Virus record (IMG/VR): IMGVR_UViG_3300030450_000672
Location: 1 to 28,135 of that record
DNA length: 28,135 bases
DNA from: a virus
Reading direction: 5' to 3' (one strand)
This document shows, in pieces, positions 7,156-14,268 of this stretch. Within the stretch, counting starts at the first letter, position 1, and the number at the start of each line of letters is the position of its first letter. The notes under the pieces are model-generated. The model did no database searches. It had not been told where the DNA came from and worked only from the letters and a program-made list of their open reading frames with translations. Position numbers and translations under genes: made by a program.

Positions 7156-7386
7156 ATGGCAAATATGAGTTACTGTAGATTTGAAAACACTTCTAAAGAT
7201 CTAAAAGATTGTTACAACGCAATAAGAAATGGCGAAATGTACGAAATGGAAAACTACGAAATTGAGGGTTTAAGAGATATACTAGAATTATCTAAACAAA
7301 TATGTGAAATGCAAGATAGTATAAATTGTGCTATAAGGGATAGTGAAAAAGCTTTAAAAGAAATAGAAGACGGTACATATTATTAA
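7156..7386 (+). CDS. Conserved small phage protein (MANMSYCRFEN type), unknown
   Basis: A 76-residue acidic, helical protein. The start MANMSYCRFENTSKDLKDCY is one I recognise from many small early proteins of Bacteroidetes phages; no function is known to me. Residues 38-72 form a probable long helix (LRDILELSKQICEMQDSINC). It is the first gene after the early promoter P1, so it is probably expressed immediately after infection, where host-takeover or anti-defence proteins are often found. A second promoter follows it. Confidence 0.75.
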   Translation: MANMSYCRFENTSKDLKDCYNAIRNGEMYEMENYEIEGLRDILELSKQICEMQDSINCAIRDSEKALKEIEDGTYY

Positions 7387-7412
7387 CATTTAAATTGTTA
7401 ATAACTTTTAAA

Positions 7413-7455
7413 CAGTTAACAGTTAACTATCAATTTATTTACTATATTTGTACCA
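7413..7455 (+). promoter_or_regulatory. Early promoter P2
   Basis: TATATTTG at 7443-7450 fits the Bacteroidetes -7 element, and TTTGTACCA at 7447-7455 is identical to 7115-7123 in P1. There is no clear TTG at -33; instead two GTTAAC palindromes in tandem (7415-7420, 7422-7427) lie there and could bind an activator or repressor. It lies before ATG 7491. Confidence 0.6.
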
Positions 7456-7490
7456 TAATTAAAACAAACAAAAACAAAAAAATTACTAAA

Positions 7491-7718
7491 ATGGCAAAAG
7501 AAATTAAAAAGCTAAACACCGACCTTAATAAAGTTAATATAGAACTAACAATAATTCAAGGGCTACAAGATAAGGCTTTAAAAAATAGGGATATGGAAAA
7601 ACACACAAGACTATATAATATGCATTGTGTATTGAGTGAAAAAAGAAAAGCGATTGTTTCTTTAATAGCTTTAGAAAAAGACTTATCGAGAGCAGAGCAA
7701 GAATGTTTTGCTAAATAA
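7491..7718 (+). CDS. Small coiled-coil protein, unknown
   Basis: A 75-residue, Lys/Glu-rich helical protein starting MAKEIKKLNTDLNKVNIELT. The frame is open back to 7395, but that part contains promoter P2, and the ATG at 7491 follows the A-rich leader typical of this genome, so I use 7491. The heptad-like spacing of Leu/Ile suggests a coiled coil, perhaps a dimer. No catalytic or binding motif is visible. Confidence 0.6.
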   Translation: MAKEIKKLNTDLNKVNIELTIIQGLQDKALKNRDMEKHTRLYNMHCVLSEKRKAIVSLIALEKDLSRAEQECFAK

Positions 7719-7764
7719 TTATTAACACTTTAAAAAAGCCCTGCTAAAACAGGCACTTAAAACA

Positions 7765-7983
7765 ATGGACTTAAAAGAATTTTTTAGAAACCTAGACCCA
7801 ACACCAGGTAAACTTAACCACTTAAATACAGTTGTTAAAAGTCAGAAAAAAAGAATAAACGATTTAGAGCAACGTAACGTAATTCAGCGAAGGACTTTAA
7901 CTGAAGCACATAAAGAGATTGAAGAATTGAGAGAGAAAGATAAACAAACGTCTAATAGAGTAGCAGCTAAATACAATAAATAA
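7765..7983 (+). CDS. Small coiled-coil protein, unknown
   Basis: A 72-residue protein. A short N-terminal part (MDLKEFFRNLDPTPGKLNHL) is followed by one long charged helix (KSQKKRINDLEQRNVIQRRT and onward) with heptad character to the C-terminus. The ATG is 46 bases after the previous stop, behind a weak CCTG/CAGG hairpin, and the next gene follows after one base. It is probably part of the early operon. The function is unknown; such helices commonly mediate oligomerisation. Confidence 0.65.
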   Translation: MDLKEFFRNLDPTPGKLNHLNTVVKSQKKRINDLEQRNVIQRRTLTEAHKEIEELREKDKQTSNRVAAKYNK

Positions 7984-7984
7984 A

Positions 7985-8263
7985 ATGAATATAGAAAAAT
8001 TTAAAGTAGAAAACGCTGGCTGGTGGTTAGATGATGAAGAAGAAGAAGTTGTATTGTATAACAAATTAACTGACGAGGAATACAGACTTGACGCTAATTT
8101 ATTTGTAAAGGAGTTATGGACAAATAGAAGCATAGATCCTACGGAAGTTGATTGTTTAGGCGAAAGGTGTATATTAGAATTAGAAGGTGACGATTATAAT
8201 ATATTTGACGAATGGAGTATTCAAGAAATAGCAGAAGTATTTTACTATAAATATCTAAGATAA
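7985..8263 (+). CDS. Acidic early protein, unknown
   Basis: A 92-residue, strongly acidic protein with tryptophan-rich ends (NAGWWLDDEEEEVVLYNKL near residues 10-28, FDEWSIQEIAEVFYYKYLR at the C-terminus). It overlaps the next gene by one base (TAATG). The high negative charge would suit a DNA-mimic or a protein-binding inhibitor, but this rests on composition alone. I see no known motif. Confidence 0.6.
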   Translation: MNIEKFKVENAGWWLDDEEEEVVLYNKLTDEEYRLDANLFVKELWTNRSIDPTEVDCLGERCILELEGDDYNIFDEWSIQEIAEVFYYKYLR

Positions 8264-8493
8264 TGGCAAAGAAAAAAGAAACTAAACCTGACTTAAATAT
8301 GCTTCCTGAAACTATACATAAACGATTACATTATATTAACACTATGTATTGTTTAGACGGTGACATGACACTTTGCGGCAAAGACGAATACGGCAAAGAC
8401 TTTACACTTTCAATAGATTTATACGAAGCAATAAATTGGATAGATCGAGAGCAACTAAAAAAGAAACTAATTAAACATATAAAAGATAATTAA
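8263..8493 (+). CDS. Small early protein, unknown
   Basis: A 76-residue protein beginning MAKKKETKPDLNMLPETIHK and containing a short YCLDGDMTLCGKDEYGKDFT segment, then a C-terminal helix WIDREQLKKKLIKHIKDN. The middle part could be a small beta-hairpin. The start overlaps the preceding stop, indicating coupled translation in the early operon. No function assigned. Confidence 0.6.
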   Translation: MAKKKETKPDLNMLPETIHKRLHYINTMYCLDGDMTLCGKDEYGKDFTLSIDLYEAINWIDREQLKKKLIKHIKDN

Positions 8494-8526
8494 CTTAATA
8501 GCTTGTGGCTTAACCACTAAATTACA

Positions 8527-8976
8527 ATGATAACATCAAACATTAAAAAAGTAGCAAACATTAAAGAATATGAAGGTAAATACGGCAAGACTTTTTATCA
8601 CGATTTAGAAATGGAGAACGGAGATAAAATCAATATCGGTAAAAAGAAAGAACAGTTAGAAGGTTGGGAACTTACATACGAAATTGTAGAAAAAGGACAG
8701 CAAGAATATAACAAAGCAAAAGCCGTAGCCCCTGAAGGCTTTAATAACTTTACGTCTAACAAACCACAAGCAACTAAGTCTAACACAAAAGTAAAGTCAG
8801 ATGACGTACAACTTATGATTGTTAAACAAAGCTGCTTAAAAGTTGCAATCGAATATCATGGTATGCAAGAAGGTGGCGATAGAAGTGACGTTATAGACCA
8901 TGCTCAATACTTTACAGATTGGGTTATGGACGATTGCTGTGCTAAAAAGGATACTAATAACGATATGCCTTTCTAA
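8527..8976 (+). CDS. Putative single-stranded DNA-binding protein
   Basis: A 149-residue protein. Residues 1-55 alternate in an OB-fold-like way (ITSNIKKVANIKEYEGKYGK, then TFYHDLEMENGDKINIG). A flexible linker follows (GFNNFTSNKPQATKSNTK), then a helical part, and the C-terminus is DTNNDMPF. That end closely resembles the acidic D-D-D-I-P-F tip that bacterial SSBs use to recruit replication and repair proteins. It sits directly before the DnaA-like and replisome-organiser-like genes, as expected for a replication cassette. It would coat single-stranded DNA during replication or recombination. The fold is inferred from pattern and the tip motif; no alignment was possible. Confidence 0.65.
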   Translation: MITSNIKKVANIKEYEGKYGKTFYHDLEMENGDKINIGKKKEQLEGWELTYEIVEKGQQEYNKAKAVAPEGFNNFTSNKPQATKSNTKVKSDDVQLMIVKQSCLKVAIEYHGMQEGGDRSDVIDHAQYFTDWVMDDCCAKKDTNNDMPF

Positions 8977-8977
8977 T

Positions 8978-9496
8978 ATGAAAAAGATACCAATAACAGA
9001 CGAACAGACTATAAAAAACATTTGGGAAATTGCAACAAAAGTTACAGGAATACGTAAAGAGCATTTGAACAGCAAGACTAGAAAGCAAAATATACATCTT
9101 GCAAGAATGGTTGTTAGTAACATTAGTCTTATTGAAAAAGGGATTCACTACACGACAATTTCTGAAGTTTTAAATCGAGATAGAAGCAGTATATATCATT
9201 ACGAAAAGCAACATCACAATCTTTATAGCAATTGGGATATTTACAGACGTTTATTTAACAAGATATATAACGCATACACAGACGATAAAAAAACACAATT
9301 AGAAAAAGTTGATTTAATAGACATTTTAAAAAACGCAGGTGTTTTTAATAGGAAAAATCCTAAAGTGTTTATAGACGTTAAAGTTCAAGAAGTATCTGTA
9401 AGGATTAAATCTACTTACAAACACTTTACAGAAGACGTAGAGAATATCAAAAGAGCATTAAAAGATTTTGTTCATGATATATATATTGAACTATGA
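8978..9496 (+). CDS. DnaA domain-IV-like DNA-binding protein (replication initiation)
   Basis: A 172-residue protein from ATG 8978, directly after the SSB-like gene; a longer frame from 8900 overlaps that gene and is less likely. Residues about 9-75 resemble the DNA-binding domain IV of DnaA: IWEIATKVTGIRKEHLNSK, R-NIHLARMV, TISEVLNRDRSSIYHYEKQH, the last corresponding to the basic R-D-H-S-T-V signature helix. The AAA+ part of DnaA is absent. The remaining C-terminal half is not recognised. It probably binds phage origin sequences or competes with host DnaA. The stop overlaps the next start (ATGA), which also encodes a replication-type protein. Confidence 0.7.
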   Translation: MKKIPITDEQTIKNIWEIATKVTGIRKEHLNSKTRKQNIHLARMVVSNISLIEKGIHYTTISEVLNRDRSSIYHYEKQHHNLYSNWDIYRRLFNKIYNAYTDDKKTQLEKVDLIDILKNAGVFNRKNPKVFIDVKVQEVSVRIKSTYKHFTEDVENIKRALKDFVHDIYIEL

Positions 9497-10137
9497 AACA
9501 TTTGTTAAGCAGTAGTGCATTTTTAGTGGTCAATAAGTTTATGGCTAAACAGCTTGGCTTAAATGCAACAATCTTACTTTCAGATTTAATAAGCAAAGAA
9601 GAATACTTTATTGAACACAATAAAATCAAAGAAGGGTGGTTTTTTAACACCTTAGACAATATCGAGAAAGATACGACCCTAACACCCTTTCAGCAAAGAA
9701 ATGCCCTTAAAACGCTTCTAAAGTACCAAATAATAGAAGTTAAACGTATGGGAACACCTGCTAAAAAGCATTTTAAAATAAATGCACAACAAGTTATGAA
9801 GTTTCTTGACAACAAGATATTAAGAAACTTAACAACTATTAATAAGAATAAAGAAATAAAAACAACTAATAAAGATTTATTAAAGGGAAGGTTTGGCGAA
9901 GAAGTCAGTAATTTAAGTGCAGAACTAGGTATGAGCATTGAAGACGCAAACGAATTTCTTTCTTATTGGACAGAATTTAACCGATCTGAAACGAAAATGC
10001 GTTTTGAATTGCAAAAAACTTGGGAAACTAAAAGACGTTTACAGACTTGGCTTAAAAATTCTAAAAAGTTTAACAAAAGCACGTCAAAGATTGATAACCA
10101 ACTTGACGAATACTTAAAAGGCAAAGAACTTTTATGA
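9493..10137 (+). CDS. Replisome organiser / helicase-loader-like protein (phage O/DnaD-like)
   Basis: A 214-residue protein with two parts. Residues 1-100 look like a winged helix of phage replication initiators: FLVVNKFMAKQLGLNATILL, GWFFNTLDNIEKDTTLTPFQ, ALKTLLKYQIIEVKRMGTPA. After a Lys/Asn-rich linker, residues about 150-195 (DANEFLSYWTEFN, LQKTWETKRRLQTWLKN) match the C-terminal helical segment common to such proteins, which contacts the helicase or primase. It would open or mark the phage origin and load the host helicase, since no phage helicase or polymerase is seen here. It overlaps both neighbours (ATGA). Confidence 0.75.
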   Translation: MKHLLSSSAFLVVNKFMAKQLGLNATILLSDLISKEEYFIEHNKIKEGWFFNTLDNIEKDTTLTPFQQRNALKTLLKYQIIEVKRMGTPAKKHFKINAQQVMKFLDNKILRNLTTINKNKEIKTTNKDLLKGRFGEEVSNLSAELGMSIEDANEFLSYWTEFNRSETKMRFELQKTWETKRRLQTWLKNSKKFNKSTSKIDNQLDEYLKGKELL

Positions 10138-10901
10138 ATGACGAACCAATTTTAGATTTAGGAACAGAAGAATACTACGAAGATAGATTGTCAAATTGCT
10201 GTCATGAGGTAATATATTTTCATACAGACATTTGCTCTTATTGTGGTAACCATACAACATTTAAAAAAAAAACTATGAAAGTATTAGAATTATTTGCAGG
10301 AAGTAGGTCATTCAGCAAAGTAGCTGAAGAAATGGGAATGGAGACATTTTGCGTAGATATAAAACCTTTTGACAATATAGATTATGTTACAGATATATTA
10401 GATTTTGACATAAGCAAAGTACCATTTAAACCTGATATTATTTGGGCTAGTCCTCCATGCACATATTTTAGTGTTGCAAGTATCGGACATCATTGGAACA
10501 AAGACCACACACCAAAAACAAAAGAAGCTGTTTTAGGTTGTCAAATAGTAGTTCAAACACTTAGAATAATTGATAAACTACAACCTGATTTTTATTTTAT
10601 AGAAAATCCACGAGGTAAATTGCGAAAGCTAGAATTTATGAAGCCAATACCTAGAGCAACAGTCACCTATTGTCAATATGGCGATACGAGAATGAAGCCG
10701 ACAGATATATGGACAAATCATTTATACGCACCTTTGTTTGCTACAGGTTGGAATCCTAAACCTATATGTAAAAATGGCGATCCTTGTCACACATCAGCAC
10801 CTAGAGGTTCTACGACAGGCACACAAGGATTAAAAGGTAATTATTTAAGAAGCATAGTACCTTACGAATTATGTAAAGAAATTTTAAAATCTACATTATG
10901 A
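10134..10901 (+). CDS. DNA (cytosine-5)-methyltransferase with N-terminal zinc-ribbon segment
   Basis: 255 residues. Residues 48-255 are the methyltransferase: motif I LELFAGSRSFS (51-61) for AdoMet, motif IV SPPC with the catalytic C109, motif VI ENPRG (157-161), and a QYGDTRMKPTDIW motif VIII region. It would modify cytosine in phage DNA, probably against host restriction. Residues 1-47 are an unrelated small segment with CC (22-23) and CSYC (34-37), typical of short stand-alone zinc-binding phage proteins. An ATG at 10275 starts exactly at the methyltransferase, and ten A (10263-10272) precede it, so the fusion may be natural, or a slippage or sequencing product. It is short for the family, with little room for a target-recognition domain. 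Confidence 0.85.
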   Translation: MNDEPILDLGTEEYYEDRLSNCCHEVIYFHTDICSYCGNHTTFKKKTMKVLELFAGSRSFSKVAEEMGMETFCVDIKPFDNIDYVTDILDFDISKVPFKPDIIWASPPCTYFSVASIGHHWNKDHTPKTKEAVLGCQIVVQTLRIIDKLQPDFYFIENPRGKLRKLEFMKPIPRATVTYCQYGDTRMKPTDIWTNHLYAPLFATGWNPKPICKNGDPCHTSAPRGSTTGTQGLKGNYLRSIVPYELCKEILKSTL

Positions 10902-11146
10902 AAGAAGAAATAAATTTTTTAAACAGCGTTGTTATTTTATTAGAAAAAATGACCATAGAACTAAAAGCAAAAGAAGAAAAATGTTGTGACGGTAGAATGT
11001 TAATAAGGATAGGACATAGAATTTCAGCGATCCATAAAGTTAAACACTATATAAGACAAAGAATTAAAGACGAAGATATACCTGAATGTTTTAGCTACGG
11101 CAACAGCGATAATTTTATGTATAACTTAGGTAAAGAAGATTTATAA
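10898..11146 (+). CDS. Small protein, unknown
   Basis: An 82-residue helical protein starting MKEEINFLNSVVILLEKMTI, with a CC pair near residue 29 and a basic middle (RIGHRISAIHKVKHYIRQRI). The ATG overlaps the methyltransferase stop and the next gene begins two bases after its stop, so it belongs to the same operon. It could be a small nucleic-acid or protein-binding factor; no function is assigned. Confidence 0.6.
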   Translation: MKEEINFLNSVVILLEKMTIELKAKEEKCCDGRMLIRIGHRISAIHKVKHYIRQRIKDEDIPECFSYGNSDNFMYNLGKEDL

Positions 11147-11148
11147 AT

Positions 11149-11499
11149 ATGAGTAATACAGAATTTATAAAAGCAGTATATGATTTAATTGCCAAAACGT
11201 CAATTGAATTAGGTTACACAACAAGCGGCAAAACAATGGCAAGTCTTTCAAAGATATTTGCAAACGATATACAGACAGACAATATGTTTAAGAACATGGA
11301 CTTTGAAGACATTAAAACCGCATTTCACATTGGAGTAAGACACAGTAAAGAACAGCAATTTTTAAACATAAGTACATTCTATCGTTGGGTGCGAACACAC
11401 AAGCAGCGTATGAATGAAGCGTATTACAGCGTTCATGTTTTACATCAAGACCCTAAAACAATTCCACATTATAAACCTAAACAAAAACTATTAAAATGA
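11149..11499 (+). CDS. Conserved phage protein, unknown (replication region)
   Basis: A 116-residue helical protein. The FEDIKTAFHIGVRHSKEQQF and NISTFYRWVRTHKQRMNEAY segments resemble a small family I have seen in replication regions of Bacteroidetes phages, without known activity. The C-terminus is basic (HYKPKQKLLK). It overlaps the start of the following membrane protein (ATGA) and sits between the methyltransferase and NinG, so a role in replication or recombination is possible but unproven. Confidence 0.65.
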   Translation: MSNTEFIKAVYDLIAKTSIELGYTTSGKTMASLSKIFANDIQTDNMFKNMDFEDIKTAFHIGVRHSKEQQFLNISTFYRWVRTHKQRMNEAYYSVHVLHQDPKTIPHYKPKQKLLK

Positions 11500-11681
11500 G
11501 TACAATACAAGCATTATTAATGATATTAGTTTCAATGTCAGCAGGATTCTTATTTGGAACTATTATAGTATTTAAAATACTACAAAAAAGAATGAAAGCA
11601 TTAGAAGACGAATTAGACGCAAAGAATATACAAATTGAAAAAATCTTTAATCAAAAATTTTACAATGACATTATTAACTAA
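11496..11681 (+). CDS. Single-span membrane protein with coiled-coil tail
   Basis: A 61-residue protein. Residues about 5-28 form a membrane segment (ALLMILVSMSAGFLFGTIIV), followed by a charged helix (KRMKALEDELDAKNIQIEKI). An N-terminal anchor with a cytoplasmic coiled coil could tether a partner to the membrane or act in exclusion of other phages. Its function is unknown. It overlaps its neighbours by a few bases at both ends. Confidence 0.6.
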   Translation: MSTIQALLMILVSMSAGFLFGTIIVFKILQKRMKALEDELDAKNIQIEKIFNQKFYNDIIN

Positions 11682-12000
11682 CAAACTACAAGAAAAAGTA
11701 AGAAAAATCTTACTTGAAAATCTTGACGCAAGAGATTGCGACAGAATACTAACTGCACTTATTTGGGAAGACGAAATGGAACTTAACAGATTTCTAAAGT
11801 CAGATATTAAAGAACCAATTAGCATAAATCAGTTTTTAGCAAAATATGTAAATGGCAAATTTACACTTGCTGATAGCATTACAAGAGCAAGACGAAAACT
11901 GCAAGAAGAAGATAAAACACTACGAGGTAAAAATTGGTATAAGCGTAAAAATAGAGCAGAAGAAATTAGGCAAGAAATGATAGAATATAGGTACGAATAA
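11665..12000 (+). CDS. Conserved phage protein, unknown
   Basis: A 111-residue protein from ATG 11665; an earlier ATG at 11635 would overlap the membrane-protein gene more. It has an acidic N-terminal helical part, then NQFLAKYVNGKFTLADSITR and ARRKLQEEDKTLRGKNWYKR, a C-terminal pattern (ITRARRKLQ...LRG) that I recognise from proteins in Bacteroidetes phage replication regions. No activity is known to me. It ends at the boundary where dispersed element B begins. Confidence 0.65.
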   Translation: MTLLTNKLQEKVRKILLENLDARDCDRILTALIWEDEMELNRFLKSDIKEPISINQFLAKYVNGKFTLADSITRARRKLQEEDKTLRGKNWYKRKNRAEEIRQEMIEYRYE

Positions 12001-12038
12001 TGGCATTATGTTCGATAAACCTAATTTGTTGTTTAAGG

Positions 12039-12124
12039 GCATTTAGAAGCGATTTAAGACATTATCTCATTTGGCTAGTATCAACATACCTAAATTAAAA
12101 GATGATTGATTTACTAGATATAGA
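12039..12124 (+). repeat. Dispersed 86-bp element, copy B
   Basis: Gapless alignment with copy A (57 of 86) and related to copy C. An ATGGCAT at 12000-12006 lies 39 bases upstream, as ATGCCAT does in copy C. In the frame that leads into NinG it reads RFKTLSHLASINIPKLKD, then D-stop, then FTRYR; a TAG (12045) and the TGA (12107) interrupt it. It fills the gap between 12000 and the NinG start. Confidence 0.75.
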
Positions 12125-12130
12125 ACTGAC

Positions 12131-12544
12131 GTGAAAAACAAATCAATTTCAAAGTTAAAAAAGGAGTTAGACAAGTATTTTAGCTTATATATTAGAACGA
12201 GATTTGCAACAAAAACAGGACTTGCACAATGTGTAACTTGTGGCAAAGTAGCACACTATAAAACGCTACAATGCGGTCATTTTCAAAGCCGAAAAAATTT
12301 AGCAACGAGGTGGAACGAGGACGGAAATTGTGAAGTCCAATGTGTAAAGTGCAATATGTTTTCGCAGGGCGAACAATGGAAATTTGGATTGTATATAGAT
12401 TCTAAATATGGCGAAGGACGTGCAGAAGAATTACAATATCTTGCAAGAACAACAGTTAAAATTTCACGATCTGAATACGAAGAAAAAATAGCTTATTACA
12501 AATCACTTGTTAATAAAATAAAAAAAGATAAGGGAATTGAATAA
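12131..12544 (+). CDS. ninG: NinG/Rap-like recombination protein
   Basis: A 137-residue protein from a GTG codon. SISKLKKELDKYFSLYIRTR, then QCVTCGK, LQCGHFQSRKNLATRW and CEVQCVKCNMFSQGE match the NinG (lambda Rap) pattern, with two CxxC pairs and the CGHFxSR core of an HNH-like zinc fold. Family members bind and resolve branched recombination intermediates. The codon before GTG continues the element B frame (TRYRTD), and the TGA at 12107 limits the start, so the exact N-terminus is uncertain. It lies between two unknown replication-region genes. Confidence 0.85.
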   Translation: MKNKSISKLKKELDKYFSLYIRTRFATKTGLAQCVTCGKVAHYKTLQCGHFQSRKNLATRWNEDGNCEVQCVKCNMFSQGEQWKFGLYIDSKYGEGRAEELQYLARTTVKISRSEYEEKIAYYKSLVNKIKKDKGIE

Positions 12545-12566
12545 AAAAATTAACTAGCTTCGGCAA

Positions 12567-12923
12567 ATGCGAACACCAATAGGCATAAGCACAGAACACA
12601 CAATTATATTAAGTGATTACCTTACATTAGTCTTAGATTGCATAGAAGACGTTTCAGCAATAAACAAGTTTAACAATTACAAAGATATATTAGACATAAT
12701 TATTGAGTACAATAATAATTACAAAATCGGTCTAGGCACAGGTAACTTTAAAGACTTTTTATCAATAATACCCGTACAAGTATCAGTTATGACAAACGGA
12801 TATTTGGCAGGATTAGAAAATCAAAATAACAGAAAGAAAGTAAGAGCATATAAATTTTTATTAGCTGAACAAACGCATGAGTTACTAATAAATGTCAATA
12901 ATTTAAAAACTGAATATGAATAA
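12567..12923 (+). CDS. Helical protein, unknown
   Basis: A 118-residue protein starting MRTPIGISTEHTIILSDYLT, rich in Ile, Asn and Leu. It appears all-helical and lacks cysteines in pairs or other motifs. It ends within the first codons of the sigma-like gene (8-base overlap), so the two are translated together. It might be a partner or antagonist of that protein, which is only a guess from coupling. Confidence 0.6.
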   Translation: MRTPIGISTEHTIILSDYLTLVLDCIEDVSAINKFNNYKDILDIIIEYNNNYKIGLGTGNFKDFLSIIPVQVSVMTNGYLAGLENQNNRKKVRAYKFLLAEQTHELLINVNNLKTEYE

Positions 12924-13461
12924 AGTTTATAAGGCAGTAGCAGAATGTAGAGAACATTTTATAACAATAGCTTATGGATTCACAGCAGATGAAAACGAAG
13001 TGGAAGAATGCGTGCAAGAATTACTATTATATTTCCTTCAAATGAATCCTGAAACCTTATTAAACATATTTGAGAAGGACGGAAAGCTAGGCATTATAAG
13101 ATATGGAACAGTAGCAATAAGAAGAAGTTTCACAAGTCCACGAAGCAATTATTATTATAAGTACAAGAAGTATTATACAAAGATAGATAGCAATAGCAAC
13201 CTAACAACTAATAAAAATGCACAGCTTGAAAACATGACAAGCAACAATGTAGATATAAGCAATCAAAATTGGCATAAATTAGAGCAGATAGACAAAGCGT
13301 TAGAGTCTATTTATTGGTACGATTGTGAAGTATTTAAATTGTACTATTACGAAGGCAATACACTTGATAGTCTTGCAAAGAAAACAGGTATTAGCCGAAA
13401 TAGTATATTTAACACAATAGACAGGGTAAGAAACGAACTAAAAGACATTTTAAATGACTAG
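12916..13461 (+). CDS. RNA polymerase sigma-factor-like protein
   Basis: A 181-residue protein shaped like a short (ECF-type) sigma factor. Residues about 10-45 (CREHFITIAYGFTADENEVE, ECVQELLLYFLQ) resemble region 2.1-2.2, which binds the core polymerase. A basic, Tyr-rich part (IRRSFTSPRSNYYYKYKKYY) follows where region 2.3-2.4 contacts -10 DNA. Residues about 125-178 (ALESIYWYDCEVFKLYYYEG, TLDSLAKKTGISRNSIFNTI) look like region 4 with a helix-turn-helix. It would redirect host RNA polymerase to phage promoters, and a repeated late motif in this genome is a candidate target. The N-terminal half is diverged, so a general helix-turn-helix regulator is the alternative. Confidence 0.65.
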   Translation: MNKVYKAVAECREHFITIAYGFTADENEVEECVQELLLYFLQMNPETLLNIFEKDGKLGIIRYGTVAIRRSFTSPRSNYYYKYKKYYTKIDSNSNLTTNKNAQLENMTSNNVDISNQNWHKLEQIDKALESIYWYDCEVFKLYYYEGNTLDSLAKKTGISRNSIFNTIDRVRNELKDILND

Positions 13462-13879
13462 ATTCTTAGTACCACAAGAAATATATAAAGAACGCATAAC
13501 AATATGTAAAAATTGCGATTTTTATTTTAAACTTACAGGATCGTGTAAGATCTGTGGCTGTTTTATGCGTATTAAGTCAAGAATCGCAACACAAAGCTGT
13601 CCAAAGGGTTATTGGCAAAAGACAACAGAAATAGAACCAATGGTTGACGGATTAGAAACAGAAGGCAAACAACATTTAGAACAAGAACTAATTGCTATAT
13701 ATCCTGACTTTAAAGACGGAAAGGCAAAAGACGTAGAAACAAAGGCAAAGATGATAGAAATATACAACGCATATTTTGGTGGTGGATATAAAACAACTAC
13801 TAATTGTTCAAGCTGCCTACATACAGTTTATAATTCATTAAAATACTTATATGACAGAATCACAAGAGAGAAGTTTTAA
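13454..13879 (+). CDS. Zinc-ribbon protein with C-terminal helical domain, unknown
   Basis: A 141-residue protein. Residues 17-56 form a rubredoxin-like zinc ribbon: CKNC, CKICGCFM and a later C-P (ITICKNCDFYFKLTGSCKIC). Residues about 85-140 include KMIEIYNAYFGGGYKTTTNC and SSCLHTVYNSLKYLY, a C-terminal pattern I recognise from Bacteroidetes phage proteins. Zinc ribbons of this kind often contact nucleic acid or polymerase. It directly follows and overlaps the sigma-like gene (ATGACTAG), which suggests a transcription role, but this is unproven. Confidence 0.65.
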   Translation: MTRFLVPQEIYKERITICKNCDFYFKLTGSCKICGCFMRIKSRIATQSCPKGYWQKTTEIEPMVDGLETEGKQHLEQELIAIYPDFKDGKAKDVETKAKMIEIYNAYFGGGYKTTTNCSSCLHTVYNSLKYLYDRITREKF

Positions 13880-14042
13880 AACAATTAAATGGGTGTTGAA
13901 TCAATACATTAAAAATAACATCAAGACTTTATGGACTTATAAAGACAACGAATTTAAATGTATTTATAAAAATTACGAATCACAAGACGTTATATATACA
14001 TCACAACAATTATTAGACAAAATAAATAACAATGAAATTTAA
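13851..14042 (+). CDS. Small protein, unknown
   Basis: A 63-residue protein, MTESQERSFKTIKWVLNQYI at the N-terminus and YTSQQLLDKINNNEI at the end. Its ATG lies within the last 29 bases of the zinc-ribbon gene and its end overlaps the next gene. No motif is visible. The chain of overlaps supports a real gene in the early/middle operon. Confidence 0.55.
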   Translation: MTESQERSFKTIKWVLNQYIKNNIKTLWTYKDNEFKCIYKNYESQDVIYTSQQLLDKINNNEI

Positions 14043-14268
14043 ATGCAAGTGTAAAAACATAATAAAGGAAATTAAGAAAGCAACAATCAAAGTAATTGAC
14101 GGAAAAGTACGAACAGCAGAATCTTTGTGCGAGTGCGGAGAATATATGGAAGAAGTAGAAGAAGAATTTACAGGCTTTCCGACTATACATAGAAAAGAAC
14201 CTATACACAGCATGAGTGGATTAGTAGCGAAAGCAAACGAATCAATAAAGAGAAATGACAAGAAGTGA
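14032..14268 (+). CDS. Small cysteine-rich protein, probable zinc binding
   Basis: A 78-residue protein. Cysteines come as CKCKN near the N-terminus and LCECGEY near residue 34, a plausible four-cysteine zinc site around a short beta-hairpin. After it comes an acidic stretch (MEEVEEEFTGF) and a Lys-rich tail. Small zinc proteins of this sort are common in phage middle genes, but the target is unknown. It overlaps both neighbours. Confidence 0.6.
   Translation: MKFKCKCKNIIKEIKKATIKVIDGKVRTAESLCECGEYMEEVEEEFTGFPTIHRKEPIHSMSGLVAKANESIKRNDKK

Noticed and set aside
7395-7490. N-terminal extension of the 7491 gene
   Set aside because: It contains the P2 promoter and lacks coding character; ATG 7491 has the usual A-rich leader.
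8900-8977. N-terminal extension of the DnaA-like gene
   Set aside because: It lies entirely within the SSB-like gene in another frame; the DnaA-like domain begins after ATG 8978.
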